From the NCBI RefSeq assembly GCF_003953935.1, contig NZ_RXLQ01000014.1, forward strand, positions 62,001 through 126,000: DNA of 64,000 bases. The letters run 5' to 3'. This document shows, one piece after another, positions 40,599 to 48,605 of this stretch. Position numbers and translations under genes: made by a program. The DNA is from Massilia atriviolacea (lineage in GTDB: Bacteria > Pseudomonadota > Gammaproteobacteria > Burkholderiales > Burkholderiaceae_D). How positions within the stretch are numbered: the stretch's first letter is position 1; every line of letters starts with the position of its first letter. The notes under the pieces are model-generated. The model saw nothing but the letters and a program-made list of their open reading frames with translations. It ran no database searches and was not told the DNA's origin.

Positions 40599-41940
40599 CG
40601 TGGACGCGCGCGCCGACCTGCTGGCCGGCCTGCTGTCGCTGGCGCGCGACGTCAGCCAGGCCCGCAGTGAAGACCTGGCCGCGTATGCGATCGTCAACCA
40701 GACCTTCCAGCTGCTGCCTTACCACCTGGCGCTGCTGTGGCGCCCGGCCGACGTCGGCGGCGGCAGGATCACGCATGCCTCCGGCCTGGCCAAAATCGAA
40801 ACGGACAGCCCGTTCGTCCTGTGGATGAACGCCCTGGCCGCGCACCGCATCGAACGGATACCGGAAGCGCGAACGCAGCCGGCGATGCTAAGCGCCGCCG
40901 ACTTTCCGGAGCGGCTGGCTAGCCAGTGGGCCGAATGGCTGCCGGCGCACCTGCTGTGGCTTCCGCTGCCATCGCCGGGCGAGCCGTGGCCGGGTGTCAT
41001 GTGCCTGGCGCGCGCCACGCCGTTCGACGCGCACGAAGTGGCGCTGCTGCAGGAGGCGGCGATCTTCCACGGACACGCCCTGTGGGGCTGGCAGCGCGAA
41101 CACCGCAACCTGCGCGCGCGCCTGCGCAAGCGCTGGCGCAGCCGCCGCATGCGCCTCGGCGTGCTGGCCTTGTCGCTGCTGCTGTTGCTGCCCTTGCGCC
41201 TGTCGGTGGTGGTCGGCGGCGAAGTGGTGGCGCTGGCGCCGCTGGTGCTGGCCGCGCCGGCCGACGCGCCGATCCGCGAGGTGCTGGTGCGCCCGAACCA
41301 GGCGGTCAAGGCCGGCCAGCCGCTGTTCGCGCTGGACGACACCGGCGTGCGCAACCGCCTCGCGGTGGCCGCAAAGTCGCTCGACATCGCCCGCGCCGAC
41401 TGGCTGCGTTCGAGCCAGAAGGGCTTCAGCGACGAGGGCTCGCGCGCCGACGTGGCCGCGCTGTCGGCGCGCATCGAGGAAAAACAGGCCGAACTGGCCT
41501 ACCTGGGCGAACTGGTCCAGCGCCTGACGGTCAAGGCGCCGCATGACGGCGTGGTGGTGTTCTCCGACCCGCTCGACCTGGTCGGCAAGCCGGTCGTCAC
41601 CGGCGAACATATCATGACCCTGGCCGATCCGTTCCGCGTGGCGCTGCAGGCCTGGCTGCCGCCGGCCGAAGCGATCGCGCTGGCGCCGGGTGCGCAAATG
41701 AGCCTGTCGCTGCACACGGCGCCACTGTCGTCGGTGCCGGCCACCCTGGACGAGAGTAGCTACGAGACCGAGACCGCGCCCGAAGGCGGCAGCGCCTATC
41801 GCCTGCGCGGCCGGTTTGCGGCGCAGCCGCCCCAGCTCGGGATGAAGGGCACGGTGCGCCTATACGGCGAACGCGCGCCGCTGGCTTACCACATGCTGCG
41901 CCGGCCGCTGGCGGCCCTGCGCCGGCTGGTCGGCTTCTGA
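40588..41940 (+). CDS. Membrane fusion protein with GAF-like N-terminus
   Basis: The 450-residue protein has no signal peptide. Residues about 1-170 form a cytoplasmic domain that looks GAF-like (DLAAYAIVNQTFQLLPYHLALLW, then HLLWLPLPSPGEPWPGVMCLA). A basic stretch and one membrane helix follow (about 190-210, RLGVLALSLLLLLPLRLSVV). The periplasmic HlyD part has EVLVRPNQAVKAGQPLFALD, a coiled coil, and TVKAPHDGVVVFSDPLDL. The fusion puts a possible sensor on the cytoplasmic face of an export adaptor. It overlaps the preceding gene by 11 bp, and only 1 nt separates its stop from the next start. Confidence 0.8.
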   Translation: MNASVDARADLLAGLLSLARDVSQARSEDLAAYAIVNQTFQLLPYHLALLWRPADVGGGRITHASGLAKIETDSPFVLWMNALAAHRIERIPEARTQPAMLSAADFPERLASQWAEWLPAHLLWLPLPSPGEPWPGVMCLARATPFDAHEVALLQEAAIFHGHALWGWQREHRNLRARLRKRWRSRRMRLGVLALSLLLLLPLRLSVVVGGEVVALAPLVLAAPADAPIREVLVRPNQAVKAGQPLFALDDTGVRNRLAVAAKSLDIARADWLRSSQKGFSDEGSRADVAALSARIEEKQAELAYLGELVQRLTVKAPHDGVVVFSDPLDLVGKPVVTGEHIMTLADPFRVALQAWLPPAEAIALAPGAQMSLSLHTAPLSSVPATLDESSYETETAPEGGSAYRLRGRFAAQPPQLGMKGTVRLYGERAPLAYHMLRRPLAALRRLVGF

Positions 41941-41941
41941 A

Positions 41942-44047
41942 ATGGCGCTGCCCGAATTCCTGCCGCCGCTGCGCGACGACATCGATATCTTCCCCGCCGG
42001 CCCGTCGCCCCTCGGCACACCGTCGTGGCGCCTGTACGACCCGCTGCGCAACCGCTTCTTCCAGATCGGCGAGGCCGAATTCCAGATGCTGGCGCACTGG
42101 CATCTGGGCAGCAGTGCCGCCGCGCTGGCGGCCCTGCAGGAAGCCATGCCGCTGGCGCCCGACGCGGCCAACCTGGAGGCGCTGCTGCTGTTCCTGCACC
42201 GCCACCAGCTGCTGGCGCGGCGCGAACGCACCGCCACGGCGGCGCTGGCCACGCTGGCGCCGCCGCCCACGCGCTGGGGCAGCTGGCTGCTGCATAACTA
42301 CCTGTTCCTGCGCGTCCCGCTGGCCAATCCCGACCGCTTTTACGGCTGGCTGGCCCCGCGCCTCGCATTCATGTTCCGGCCCGGCTTCTGGATCGTCATC
42401 GCAGTGCTTGGTCTGATCGGCCTGGGGCAGGTGATGATGCAGCCGGACCGGTTTTTCGCCACCTTCAGCTACGCCTTCAGCATCGAAGGCGCCTTGTGGA
42501 TCGCCTTGTCCCTGGCCCTGCTCAAGTCGACCCATGAAGTGGGGCACGGCGTGGCGGCCAAGCGCCAGGGCTTGCGCGTCACGCGCACCGGCGTGGCGCT
42601 GCTGGTGCTGTGGCCCGTGCTGTACACCGACGTGAACGACATCTGGAAGCTGTCCGACTGGCGCGCGCGCCTGCAGGTCAGCGTGGCCGGCATTGCCACC
42701 GAACTGGTTTTCGCCGTGCTGGCGACCTGGGGCTGGCTGCTGCTGCCCGAAGGGCCGCTGCAAAGCGCGATGTTCATCATTGCCGGTACCGCCTGGGTAC
42801 TGTCGCTGGCGATCAACCTCAATCCCTTCATGCGCTTCGACGGCTACTATCTGCTGTCGGATTTGCTCGATTATCCGAATTTGCAGGAAGCCGCGTTCGG
42901 CGCCGCGCGCTCGGTGCTGCGGCGTCGGATCGGACTGGCCGAGCCGCCCGCGCCGCATGCCGGGCTGCCAGTGTGGGCGCTGGCCGGCTTCGGTTTCGGC
43001 ACGGCGCTGTACCGGCTGGTGCTGTTCCTGGGGATTGCCTACTTTGTGTTCATCAGTTTTCCGCCGCTGATCGGCGTGCCGCTGGCGGCGGTGGAAATCG
43101 GCTGGTTCATCGTCAAGCCGGTGGCTACCGAGATAGCGGCCATGTGGCCGCGCCGCGCCGAAATCACGCGCCGGCGGCGCCGCTGGTACGCAGTGGGGCT
43201 GGCCGGCCTGCTGCTGTTGGCCGTGCTGCCCTGGTCGGCGCGGGTCGAGGCGCCGGCCTACCTGACGGTGGCGGCGCGCCAGAACCTGTTCGTGCCGGCC
43301 AGCGCGCAGGTGCGTGCGCTGCACGTGCGGAACGGACAGCAGGTCAAGGCCGGCGAGGTCGTGCTCGAACTGGCATCGCCCGAACTGGCCAACCGGCTGG
43401 TGACGCTGGAAGCGCGCATCCGCGAAGCGCAGGCGCGCCTGGACAAGGCGGCCACCAACAGCGGCACCTTCGACCAGTCGGAGGTGCTGCAGCAAACGCT
43501 GGCCGAGCGCATGGTCGAACGCGACAGCGTGCAGGCCGAGATCGCGCGCCTGACGGTGCGTGCGACCCGCAATGCCGTCGTGCGCGACCTGCCGGCGCAC
43601 ATCGTCGCGGGGCGCTGGCTGCGCATGAACGAAAAGATCGCGACCCTGCTGCCGGCCGATGGCGCATCGCTGCAGGCGGTTGCGTACGTGCGCGAGGCCG
43701 ACTACCGGCGCGTGCAAAGCGGCGCGCCGGTGCGCTTCTTCCCTGATGGCGATCCGCTCACGGTCATGCGCGGCAGGGTGCGCGCGGTTGGCGTTGCGGC
43801 CAGCAGCGTGGCCGCCGAACGGGCGCTGACATCGCTTTCGCACGGCCCGCTGCCGGCGGTGCAGACGCCCGCAGGCGAGCGTTTGCACGGTGCGTTTTAC
43901 GCGGTCGACGTCAGCATCGAGCCGCAACGGAGTACGCCTGGACGCACGATGACGGGCAGCGTCAGGATCGTCTCGGCAGCGCATAACCCGCTGCTCGACC
44001 GCTTGACCGGCATGCTGGCGACCGTCAACGCCTATTTGGGTTTTTAA
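41942..44047 (+). CDS. M50 site-2 protease / HlyD fusion with PqqD-like N-terminus
   Basis: The 701-residue polytopic protein has three parts. Residues about 28-95 resemble a PqqD/RiPP-recognition domain (LYDPLRNRFFQIGEAEFQML, then a Leu-rich helix). Residues about 145-440 hold membrane helices of an M50 zinc metallopeptidase, with HEVGH at 198-202 and NPFMRFDGYYLLSD, whose Asp300 would be the third zinc ligand. Residues about 445-701 are a periplasmic HlyD-like arm (LFVPASAQVRALHVRNGQQVKAG-type, coiled coil, barrel). All catalytic residues are present. It ends the tight operon. I infer that it binds and possibly trims a leader peptide at the inner membrane and passes the substrate to the adaptors. 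Confidence 0.82.
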   Translation: MALPEFLPPLRDDIDIFPAGPSPLGTPSWRLYDPLRNRFFQIGEAEFQMLAHWHLGSSAAALAALQEAMPLAPDAANLEALLLFLHRHQLLARRERTATAALATLAPPPTRWGSWLLHNYLFLRVPLANPDRFYGWLAPRLAFMFRPGFWIVIAVLGLIGLGQVMMQPDRFFATFSYAFSIEGALWIALSLALLKSTHEVGHGVAAKRQGLRVTRTGVALLVLWPVLYTDVNDIWKLSDWRARLQVSVAGIATELVFAVLATWGWLLLPEGPLQSAMFIIAGTAWVLSLAINLNPFMRFDGYYLLSDLLDYPNLQEAAFGAARSVLRRRIGLAEPPAPHAGLPVWALAGFGFGTALYRLVLFLGIAYFVFISFPPLIGVPLAAVEIGWFIVKPVATEIAAMWPRRAEITRRRRRWYAVGLAGLLLLAVLPWSARVEAPAYLTVAARQNLFVPASAQVRALHVRNGQQVKAGEVVLELASPELANRLVTLEARIREAQARLDKAATNSGTFDQSEVLQQTLAERMVERDSVQAEIARLTVRATRNAVVRDLPAHIVAGRWLRMNEKIATLLPADGASLQAVAYVREADYRRVQSGAPVRFFPDGDPLTVMRGRVRAVGVAASSVAAERALTSLSHGPLPAVQTPAGERLHGAFYAVDVSIEPQRSTPGRTMTGSVRIVSAAHNPLLDRLTGMLATVNAYLGF

Positions 44048-44226
44048 CGCCGCGCCGGAACCGGGCGTGGTGGCGGATCCGCTGAGTGCGCGCCGGGCCA
44101 ATGGCGGCGTCCGTGGCGATGTCGCGCCGGCCGATACCGAAAAGGTATCACACAAACGGTATTGGACCGTCGCGGCGGGCTGCCTCACAGTGGCGTCATC
44201 AACCACTTCAAGGCGAGGAGCACACG

Positions 44227-44604
44227 ATGGAAAACGACCGTTACACGCGCGGCTGGGACAAGCTGCGGGAAATCGATGGCGAGCAGGGCGAACGGGTGAT
44301 CGCCAGCCTGGCCGGCATCGCGCCCGATTTTGGGCGGCTGCTGATTGAATTCGGCTTTGGCGACATTTATTCGCGTCCGGGCCTCGACCTGCGCTCGCGC
44401 GAGATCGCCACCATGGCCGCCTTGTGCGCGCTGGGGACGGCGGCGCCGCAACTGCGGGTGCACATCCACGGCGCCCTGAATGTCGGCTGCACGCGCGAGG
44501 AAGTGATCGAGGTGATGATGCAGATGGCTTTGTACGCCGGTTTTCCTGCGGCGCTCAATGGGCTGTTTGCGGCGCGCGAGGTTTTCGCCGAGCGACACAT
44601 TTAG
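44227..44604 (+). CDS. Carboxymuconolactone decarboxylase-family protein
   Basis: The 125-residue all-helical protein has the CMD family pattern: REIATMAALCALGTAAPQLR, then HIHGALNVGCTREEVIEVMM and YAGFPAALNGLF. This matches the PcaC-like branch rather than AhpD, because the CxxC pair of AhpD is absent. PcaC acts in protocatechuate catabolism, but no pathway partner is nearby, so its reaction here is open. AGGCGAGGAG just upstream supports ATG 44227. It lies 179 bp after the export operon and is probably separate. Confidence 0.82.
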   Translation: MENDRYTRGWDKLREIDGEQGERVIASLAGIAPDFGRLLIEFGFGDIYSRPGLDLRSREIATMAALCALGTAAPQLRVHIHGALNVGCTREEVIEVMMQMALYAGFPAALNGLFAAREVFAERHI

Positions 44605-44883
44605 GCATCCCCGCCGATGTCCACTTCGGTGCCTGTCCCCTTCGGTGCCAGGTCTGACATTCTGTCCACTTCGGTGCCAGGTCTGACATTCGGACACGAA
44701 CTGTGCTGTGCGTGGACGGAATGTTGTGAATGATGGAAGTGTCTACTTCGGTGCCAGGTCTGACATTCGGACACGAACTGGGCTGTGCGCGGACGGAATG
44801 TTGTGGATGATGGAAGAGGCCGTGTCCGAATGTCAGACCTGACACCGGAGTGGACACGGCCTCGTCTCTCACACAGCGTGAGC

Positions 44884-44937
44884 AGCGTGGCATACATTTG
44901 CTTGAACTGCTCGGCGTCGTTGCGCTGACGGTAAGTT
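44884..44937 (-). pseudogene. Decayed copy of the 3' end of the LytTR regulator gene
   Basis: On the minus strand this segment closely matches the last 17 or so codons of the LytTR gene at 45166-45207, encoding the end AEQFKQM. It has several substitutions and a one-base deletion that breaks the frame. The match extends past the stop into the flank (compare 44850-44883 with 45125-45165, more diverged). It is a relic of a duplication bounded by repeat elements. Confidence 0.75.
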
Positions 44938-44952
44938 GCCTGTGCACTTCGA

Positions 44953-45069
44953 TGTCCACTTCGGTGCCAGGTCTGACATTCGGACACGAGCTGTACTGTA
45001 CGAGGACGGAGTGATGTGGACAATGGACGAGGCCGTGTCCGAATGTCAGACCTGGCACCGAAGTGGACA
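44953..45069. repeat. Perfect 36-bp inverted repeat with 45-bp spacer
   Basis: The arms 44953-44988 and 45034-45069 are exact reverse complements over all 36 bases. They begin TGTCCACTTCGG and end CGGACACG on the left arm. No transposase frame lies between them. The RNA or cruciform formed would be very stable. Confidence 0.9.
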
Positions 45070-45165
45070 GAGTGATGTGGACAATGGACGAGGCCGTGTC
45101 CGAATGTCAGACCTGGCACCGAAGTGGACACGGGCTCGTCGGTCGGCGAGCGAGAGCAGCGTGGC

Positions 45166-46002
45166 CTACATCTGCTTGAACTGCTCGGCGTAGTTGCGGC
45201 TGACGGTGAGCTGCTCGCGCCGCTCCTTGAGCTTGACCACGAGGCGCCCGCGGAAGTCGGTGTGCGTGCCGGCCACTGATTTGGCGGCCACGATCACGCT
45301 GCGGTGAATCTGCCAGAAGCGCGCTTCGTCGAGCTGTTCGCGCAGTTTGCTCAGCGGCGTGCGGATCAGGCATTCGCCTTCCTGCAAGAATACACTGGTG
45401 TATTTGTCGTTGCTCTGGAAGTAGATCACTTCGTCGATGGCGATCAGGCGCGTTTCGTCGCCATGCGCGGCGCGGATCCATTGCAGGGGTGCAGCCGCCG
45501 GCGCCGGCACGGCGGCCACCGGCACCGCCAGTTGCCGCAACAGCGCGCGCAGCGCATCGGCTTCGACCGCAGGCGCCGGGGCGCGCAGTGCCAGTTTGAG
45601 CTTGGCGACGGTCTTGGCCAGGCGCTCCACCGTGGCCGGCTTGAGCAGGTAGTCGAGCGCCGCGTGTTCGAAGGCGTCGACCGCGTACTCGTGATAGGCG
45701 CTCACGAAAACGATGTGCGGTGCCTTGCCGTCGCTGGTTAAGCGCTGCGCCAGGTCGAGCCCAGTCAGGCCGGGCATCTGGATGTCGAGGAACACCACGT
45801 CGGGCGCCAGTTCGTCGATCAGGCGCAGCGCTTCGATGCCGTTGCCGGCCTTGCCGACGATGCGCAGCTGCGGCCAGGCCGCCGCCAGCTGCGTTTGCAG
45901 GTAGTCGAGCAGGTGCGGTTCGTCGTCCGCGATCAGGGCGCGTGGATGGTCGATGGCAGCGTTTCTTTCAGTGGCAGCAGCAGGCGCGCGGTGATCCCGC
46001 AC
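45166..46002 (-). CDS. LytTR-family response regulator
   Basis: The 278-residue protein has an N-terminal receiver (ADDEPHLLDYL with Asp26/Asp27, phospho-acceptor Asp73 in FLDIQMPG, Lys in LLKP near 123). A variable linker and a C-terminal LytTR DNA-binding domain (about residues 178-275, AIDEVIYFQSNDKYTSVFL, RTPLSKLREQL, HRSVIVAAKSV) follow. LytTR regulators bind direct-repeat sites and often control surface polysaccharide, adhesion or toxin genes. The assigned start overlaps the kinase gene by 70 bp; no other Met lies before the receiver. The partner kinase is directly upstream. Confidence 0.9.
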   Translation of the reverse strand: MRDHRAPAAATERNAAIDHPRALIADDEPHLLDYLQTQLAAAWPQLRIVGKAGNGIEALRLIDELAPDVVFLDIQMPGLTGLDLAQRLTSDGKAPHIVFVSAYHEYAVDAFEHAALDYLLKPATVERLAKTVAKLKLALRAPAPAVEADALRALLRQLAVPVAAVPAPAAAPLQWIRAAHGDETRLIAIDEVIYFQSNDKYTSVFLQEGECLIRTPLSKLREQLDEARFWQIHRSVIVAAKSVAGTHTDFRGRLVVKLKERREQLTVSRNYAEQFKQM

Positions 46003-47099
46003 GGTTCATGTTCGAGCAATTGTACCTGAGCGCCAGGACCGTACACACTGCGCAGGCGCGAGCGCAGGTTGGACAGGCCGACCCCGCCGCCCGGCTTGGA
46101 CGGCGCATGGCCGAGCCCCGCGCCGGTGTCGCTCACTTCGATGCACAAGCAGCCATCGCGGCAGCTGGCGCGGATGTCGATCCGGCCGCCGTCGACCTTC
46201 GGTTCGAGCCCGTGCGCGACGGCGTTTTCGACCACCGGTTGCAAGAGCATGGGCGGCATCGGGATGTCGCGGCAACCGTCGGCCTCGATCCGGTACGACA
46301 GGCGCGCGCCCATGCGCACCGCCAGCACGTCGAGGTAGGCCGCCACCAGGTCGAGCTCCGCTCCCAGCGTGGCCTGGTCGGCGCGGCTGGCGGCCAGGCT
46401 GGCGCGCAGGTAGTCGATGAAGCGCTCCAGCATGTGACGCGCCTTGGCCGGATCGGTGTCGATCAGGCCGACCACGTTGGCCAGGGTATTGTACAAAAAG
46501 TGAGGTTCGATCTGGGCCTGCAGCGCGCGCAGGCGCGCTTCCGCCAGCAACCGGGCGGCGCTGGCGATCTGTTCTCCCTGGCGCGCGGCCAGCGTCTCGC
46601 TGGCGATACGGCGCTCGCCGCCGACCAGCACGACGACCATGATCGCCGCCGCGAACAGGGCGAAGGGCAGCAGCGGCGCCAGGTTCGCGCCGCCAGTCAG
46701 GTAGCGCAGCGGATTGACGCCCCTGAGCATGCCGGTGCCGATGACGATTCCGGCGATGACGCACAGGCCGACCGTGATGAGAAAATACAGCACGCGCGGC
46801 ACGCCGGTCAGGCGCGAGGGCCAGCCGCGCAGCAGGCGGTCGGCGCCGCTCAAGACGGCGTGAATCAGGTAGCCGACCACGTTCGAGATCACCAGCGTCG
46901 GGCCGAAAAAGTGGAAGAAGCCGCTGCGCTCGCCGCTGAACAGCATGTTCGCGGCCGTCAGGAACAGGGCGATCATGGTGTTCCAGATGCCGGTATAAAG
47001 CACGTCCCGCCACGGCGAACAGGGCCAGCGCCGGAACAGGGCAATTGCGTCGAGCGGGTGCGACGAGGTGTGCGCGGGGCGTTCGATCGCGTCCATCAA
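45933..47099 (-). CDS. LytS/AlgZ-type sensor histidine kinase
   Basis: The 388-residue kinase has about four N-terminal membrane helices (about residues 35-160) and a His_kinase domain with QAQIEPHFLYNTLANVVGLI, where His200 is the phospho-acceptor. An N-box follows (LQPVVENAVAHGLEP) with an ATP-lid region DTGAGLG...GGVGLSNLRSRL. No periplasmic sensory domain is obvious; the membrane region may sense the signal. Its start overlaps the carotenoid oxygenase stop by 4 bp, and the response regulator follows, so all are translated from one message. Confidence 0.9.
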   Translation of the reverse strand: MMDAIERPAHTSSHPLDAIALFRRWPCSPWRDVLYTGIWNTMIALFLTAANMLFSGERSGFFHFFGPTLVISNVVGYLIHAVLSGADRLLRGWPSRLTGVPRVLYFLITVGLCVIAGIVIGTGMLRGVNPLRYLTGGANLAPLLPFALFAAAIMVVVLVGGERRIASETLAARQGEQIASAARLLAEARLRALQAQIEPHFLYNTLANVVGLIDTDPAKARHMLERFIDYLRASLAASRADQATLGAELDLVAAYLDVLAVRMGARLSYRIEADGCRDIPMPPMLLQPVVENAVAHGLEPKVDGGRIDIRASCRDGCLCIEVSDTGAGLGHAPSKPGGGVGLSNLRSRLRSVYGPGAQVQLLEHEPCGITARLLLPLKETLPSTIHAP

Positions 47100-48592
47100 G
47101 CCGCCAGAAAATTACCGTGGAAGCAGTGCGGCGCGCGGTAGGGCAGGCGCGCCAGCGCGACCGGGCCAGCCTTGACGCGGGCGGCATCGAACACGCTCAA
47201 TACGGTCTGCCCGCGCCTGGTGTCCTGCGCCACGCCGACCAGGTAGCCGTCGGTCTCGGAGCGGGCGTTGGCGCGCGGGACCAGCACGTGTTCTTCCACC
47301 TGCCAGCCGGCGTCGAAGCGGTAGCTGTCGGCCTTGCCCGTGTCGGTGCCGACCAGGTTGACGGTGTCGAGCACAATCTCGGCGTTGCGCGAAGAGCTGC
47401 TCAATAGCGCCAGCTGGCGGTGGCGGCGCGACACGACCTGTGGCATCACGCGCGGGAATTCGCTGGCGCCGAACAGGCGCGCGGTCGTGGCGCGGCCCGT
47501 GGCGTAATCGAGCGTGACCTGGGCCGCGAAGCCGCGCGCGGGCAGGTTCTTTTCGCGCTCGCCGCTCATCACGCGCCCGACCTGGTGCAGCGCGTCGCCC
47601 TCGTGCAGCACCACGTCGAAGCGGGTGGTGGCGCCGTCGTCGAAGGCGTTCCCGAAGTGGAAGACCATGTGCGGCGGCAGTTCGAACACCTGGCGCACGT
47701 CCAGCGTCGCCTTGGAGACCACCACCACGCGCAGGGGACGGGCGCCGGCGCCGCTGCCGGCCCAGCGATGTTGGTCGGCGAAGCTCCTGTCGTCGGCGCG
47801 CACCATGTCGTACGGGGGAATCAGGAAGATCAGGTGCCTGGCGCTGACCGCGAAGTCGTGCACCATCGCCAGTTGCGGCACCTTGATCATGGCGGTTTTC
47901 AGCACCTGGCCGTCGGCGCCGATGCGGTACAGGGCCAGCCGGTCGCCGCCGGGGAGGGCGCCGAAGTTCCACATGCCGCTATCCGGATCGATCTTGGGAT
48001 GGGCCGAAAACGGCATCGACTTCATGTCCTCGTTCCAGGTCTTGATGCCGACCGTGGCGAGCGTGTGCGGGTCGACTTCGGTGGCCGAGCCGCCTTCCCA
48101 CAGCGCGTACACGCGGCCGTTGAAGGGCAGCAGGTTGGTGTTGGCGGCGTTCATGGTGTCGTTGGTCCTGACGCCGCGCCGGTCGACAAAGGTGCCGAAG
48201 GAGGGATACAGAAAGCGGCCGGCCGCCGTTTCTTCGCCAAAGCGCTCGGTCTCGACGAACTTGCCGATGTGGCCGACCTTGCCGCCGCCGATCTGCCAGC
48301 GCTGCGCGAAGCCGTCGCCGTCGAACCAGTGGTGATGGCGTTCGCCTCCCAGTTCGAAGCGTCCCGGCCCGTTGCGGAAAAAGACGCCGTTCAGGTCCGC
48401 CGGCATGCGGCCCGTCACAACGGCGGCGCCGGACTGCTGGCCCACGGTGTCGGCGTACACCGCCAGCGTCGGGTCGCGCTCGAGCGCCGCGTGGAAGCGC
48501 CGGTAGGTGGCGGCATCGGCCAGGGCGCTGCCGGGAACAAGGCCGAGGGCGGTCAGGCTGGCGGCGCAGGTGAGGAAGGTGCGGCGTTGCAT
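47096..48592 (-). CDS. Carotenoid oxygenase family protein, Tat-exported
   Basis: The 498-residue protein has an N-terminal twin-arginine signal (MQRRTFLTCAASL, cleaved near ALA-DAA). It is a carotenoid/lignostilbene dioxygenase-type beta-propeller with iron-binding His candidates in FSAHPKIDPDSG, MVHDFAVS, FHFGNAFD and the C-terminal HCFHGNF. An N-terminal FRNGPGRFELGGERHHHWF also matches the family. These enzymes cleave carotenoids or stilbenes oxidatively. A periplasmic location is unusual for one that cleaves a membrane pigment. It lies in an operon with DUF2141, kinase and regulator genes. Confidence 0.88.
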   Translation of the reverse strand: MQRRTFLTCAASLTALGLVPGSALADAATYRRFHAALERDPTLAVYADTVGQQSGAAVVTGRMPADLNGVFFRNGPGRFELGGERHHHWFDGDGFAQRWQIGGGKVGHIGKFVETERFGEETAAGRFLYPSFGTFVDRRGVRTNDTMNAANTNLLPFNGRVYALWEGGSATEVDPHTLATVGIKTWNEDMKSMPFSAHPKIDPDSGMWNFGALPGGDRLALYRIGADGQVLKTAMIKVPQLAMVHDFAVSARHLIFLIPPYDMVRADDRSFADQHRWAGSGAGARPLRVVVVSKATLDVRQVFELPPHMVFHFGNAFDDGATTRFDVVLHEGDALHQVGRVMSGEREKNLPARGFAAQVTLDYATGRATTARLFGASEFPRVMPQVVSRRHRQLALLSSSSRNAEIVLDTVNLVGTDTGKADSYRFDAGWQVEEHVLVPRANARSETDGYLVGVAQDTRRGQTVLSVFDAARVKAGPVALARLPYRAPHCFHGNFLAA

Positions 48593-48605
48593 CGTGGTCT
48601 CCGGC

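Larger units (their letters stand above)
44619..45131. repeat. Cluster of inverted and direct repeat elements
   Basis: At least eight full or partial copies of one sequence fill this intergenic region. Copies on the plus strand lie at about 44619-44633, 44639-44661, 44663-44698, 44740-44775 and 44953-44988. Copies on the minus strand lie at about 44821-44856, 45034-45069 and 45095-45130. A 61-bp direct tandem duplication covers 45010-45070 and 45071-45131. No open reading frame in it looks real. This is a repeat family of the REP/MITE kind; it may be present elsewhere in the genome. Confidence 0.85.

Noticed and set aside
44619-45131. CRISPR or insertion sequence
   Set aside because: Copies are in both orientations with variable spacing, and no transposase or cas gene lies inside or beside the cluster.
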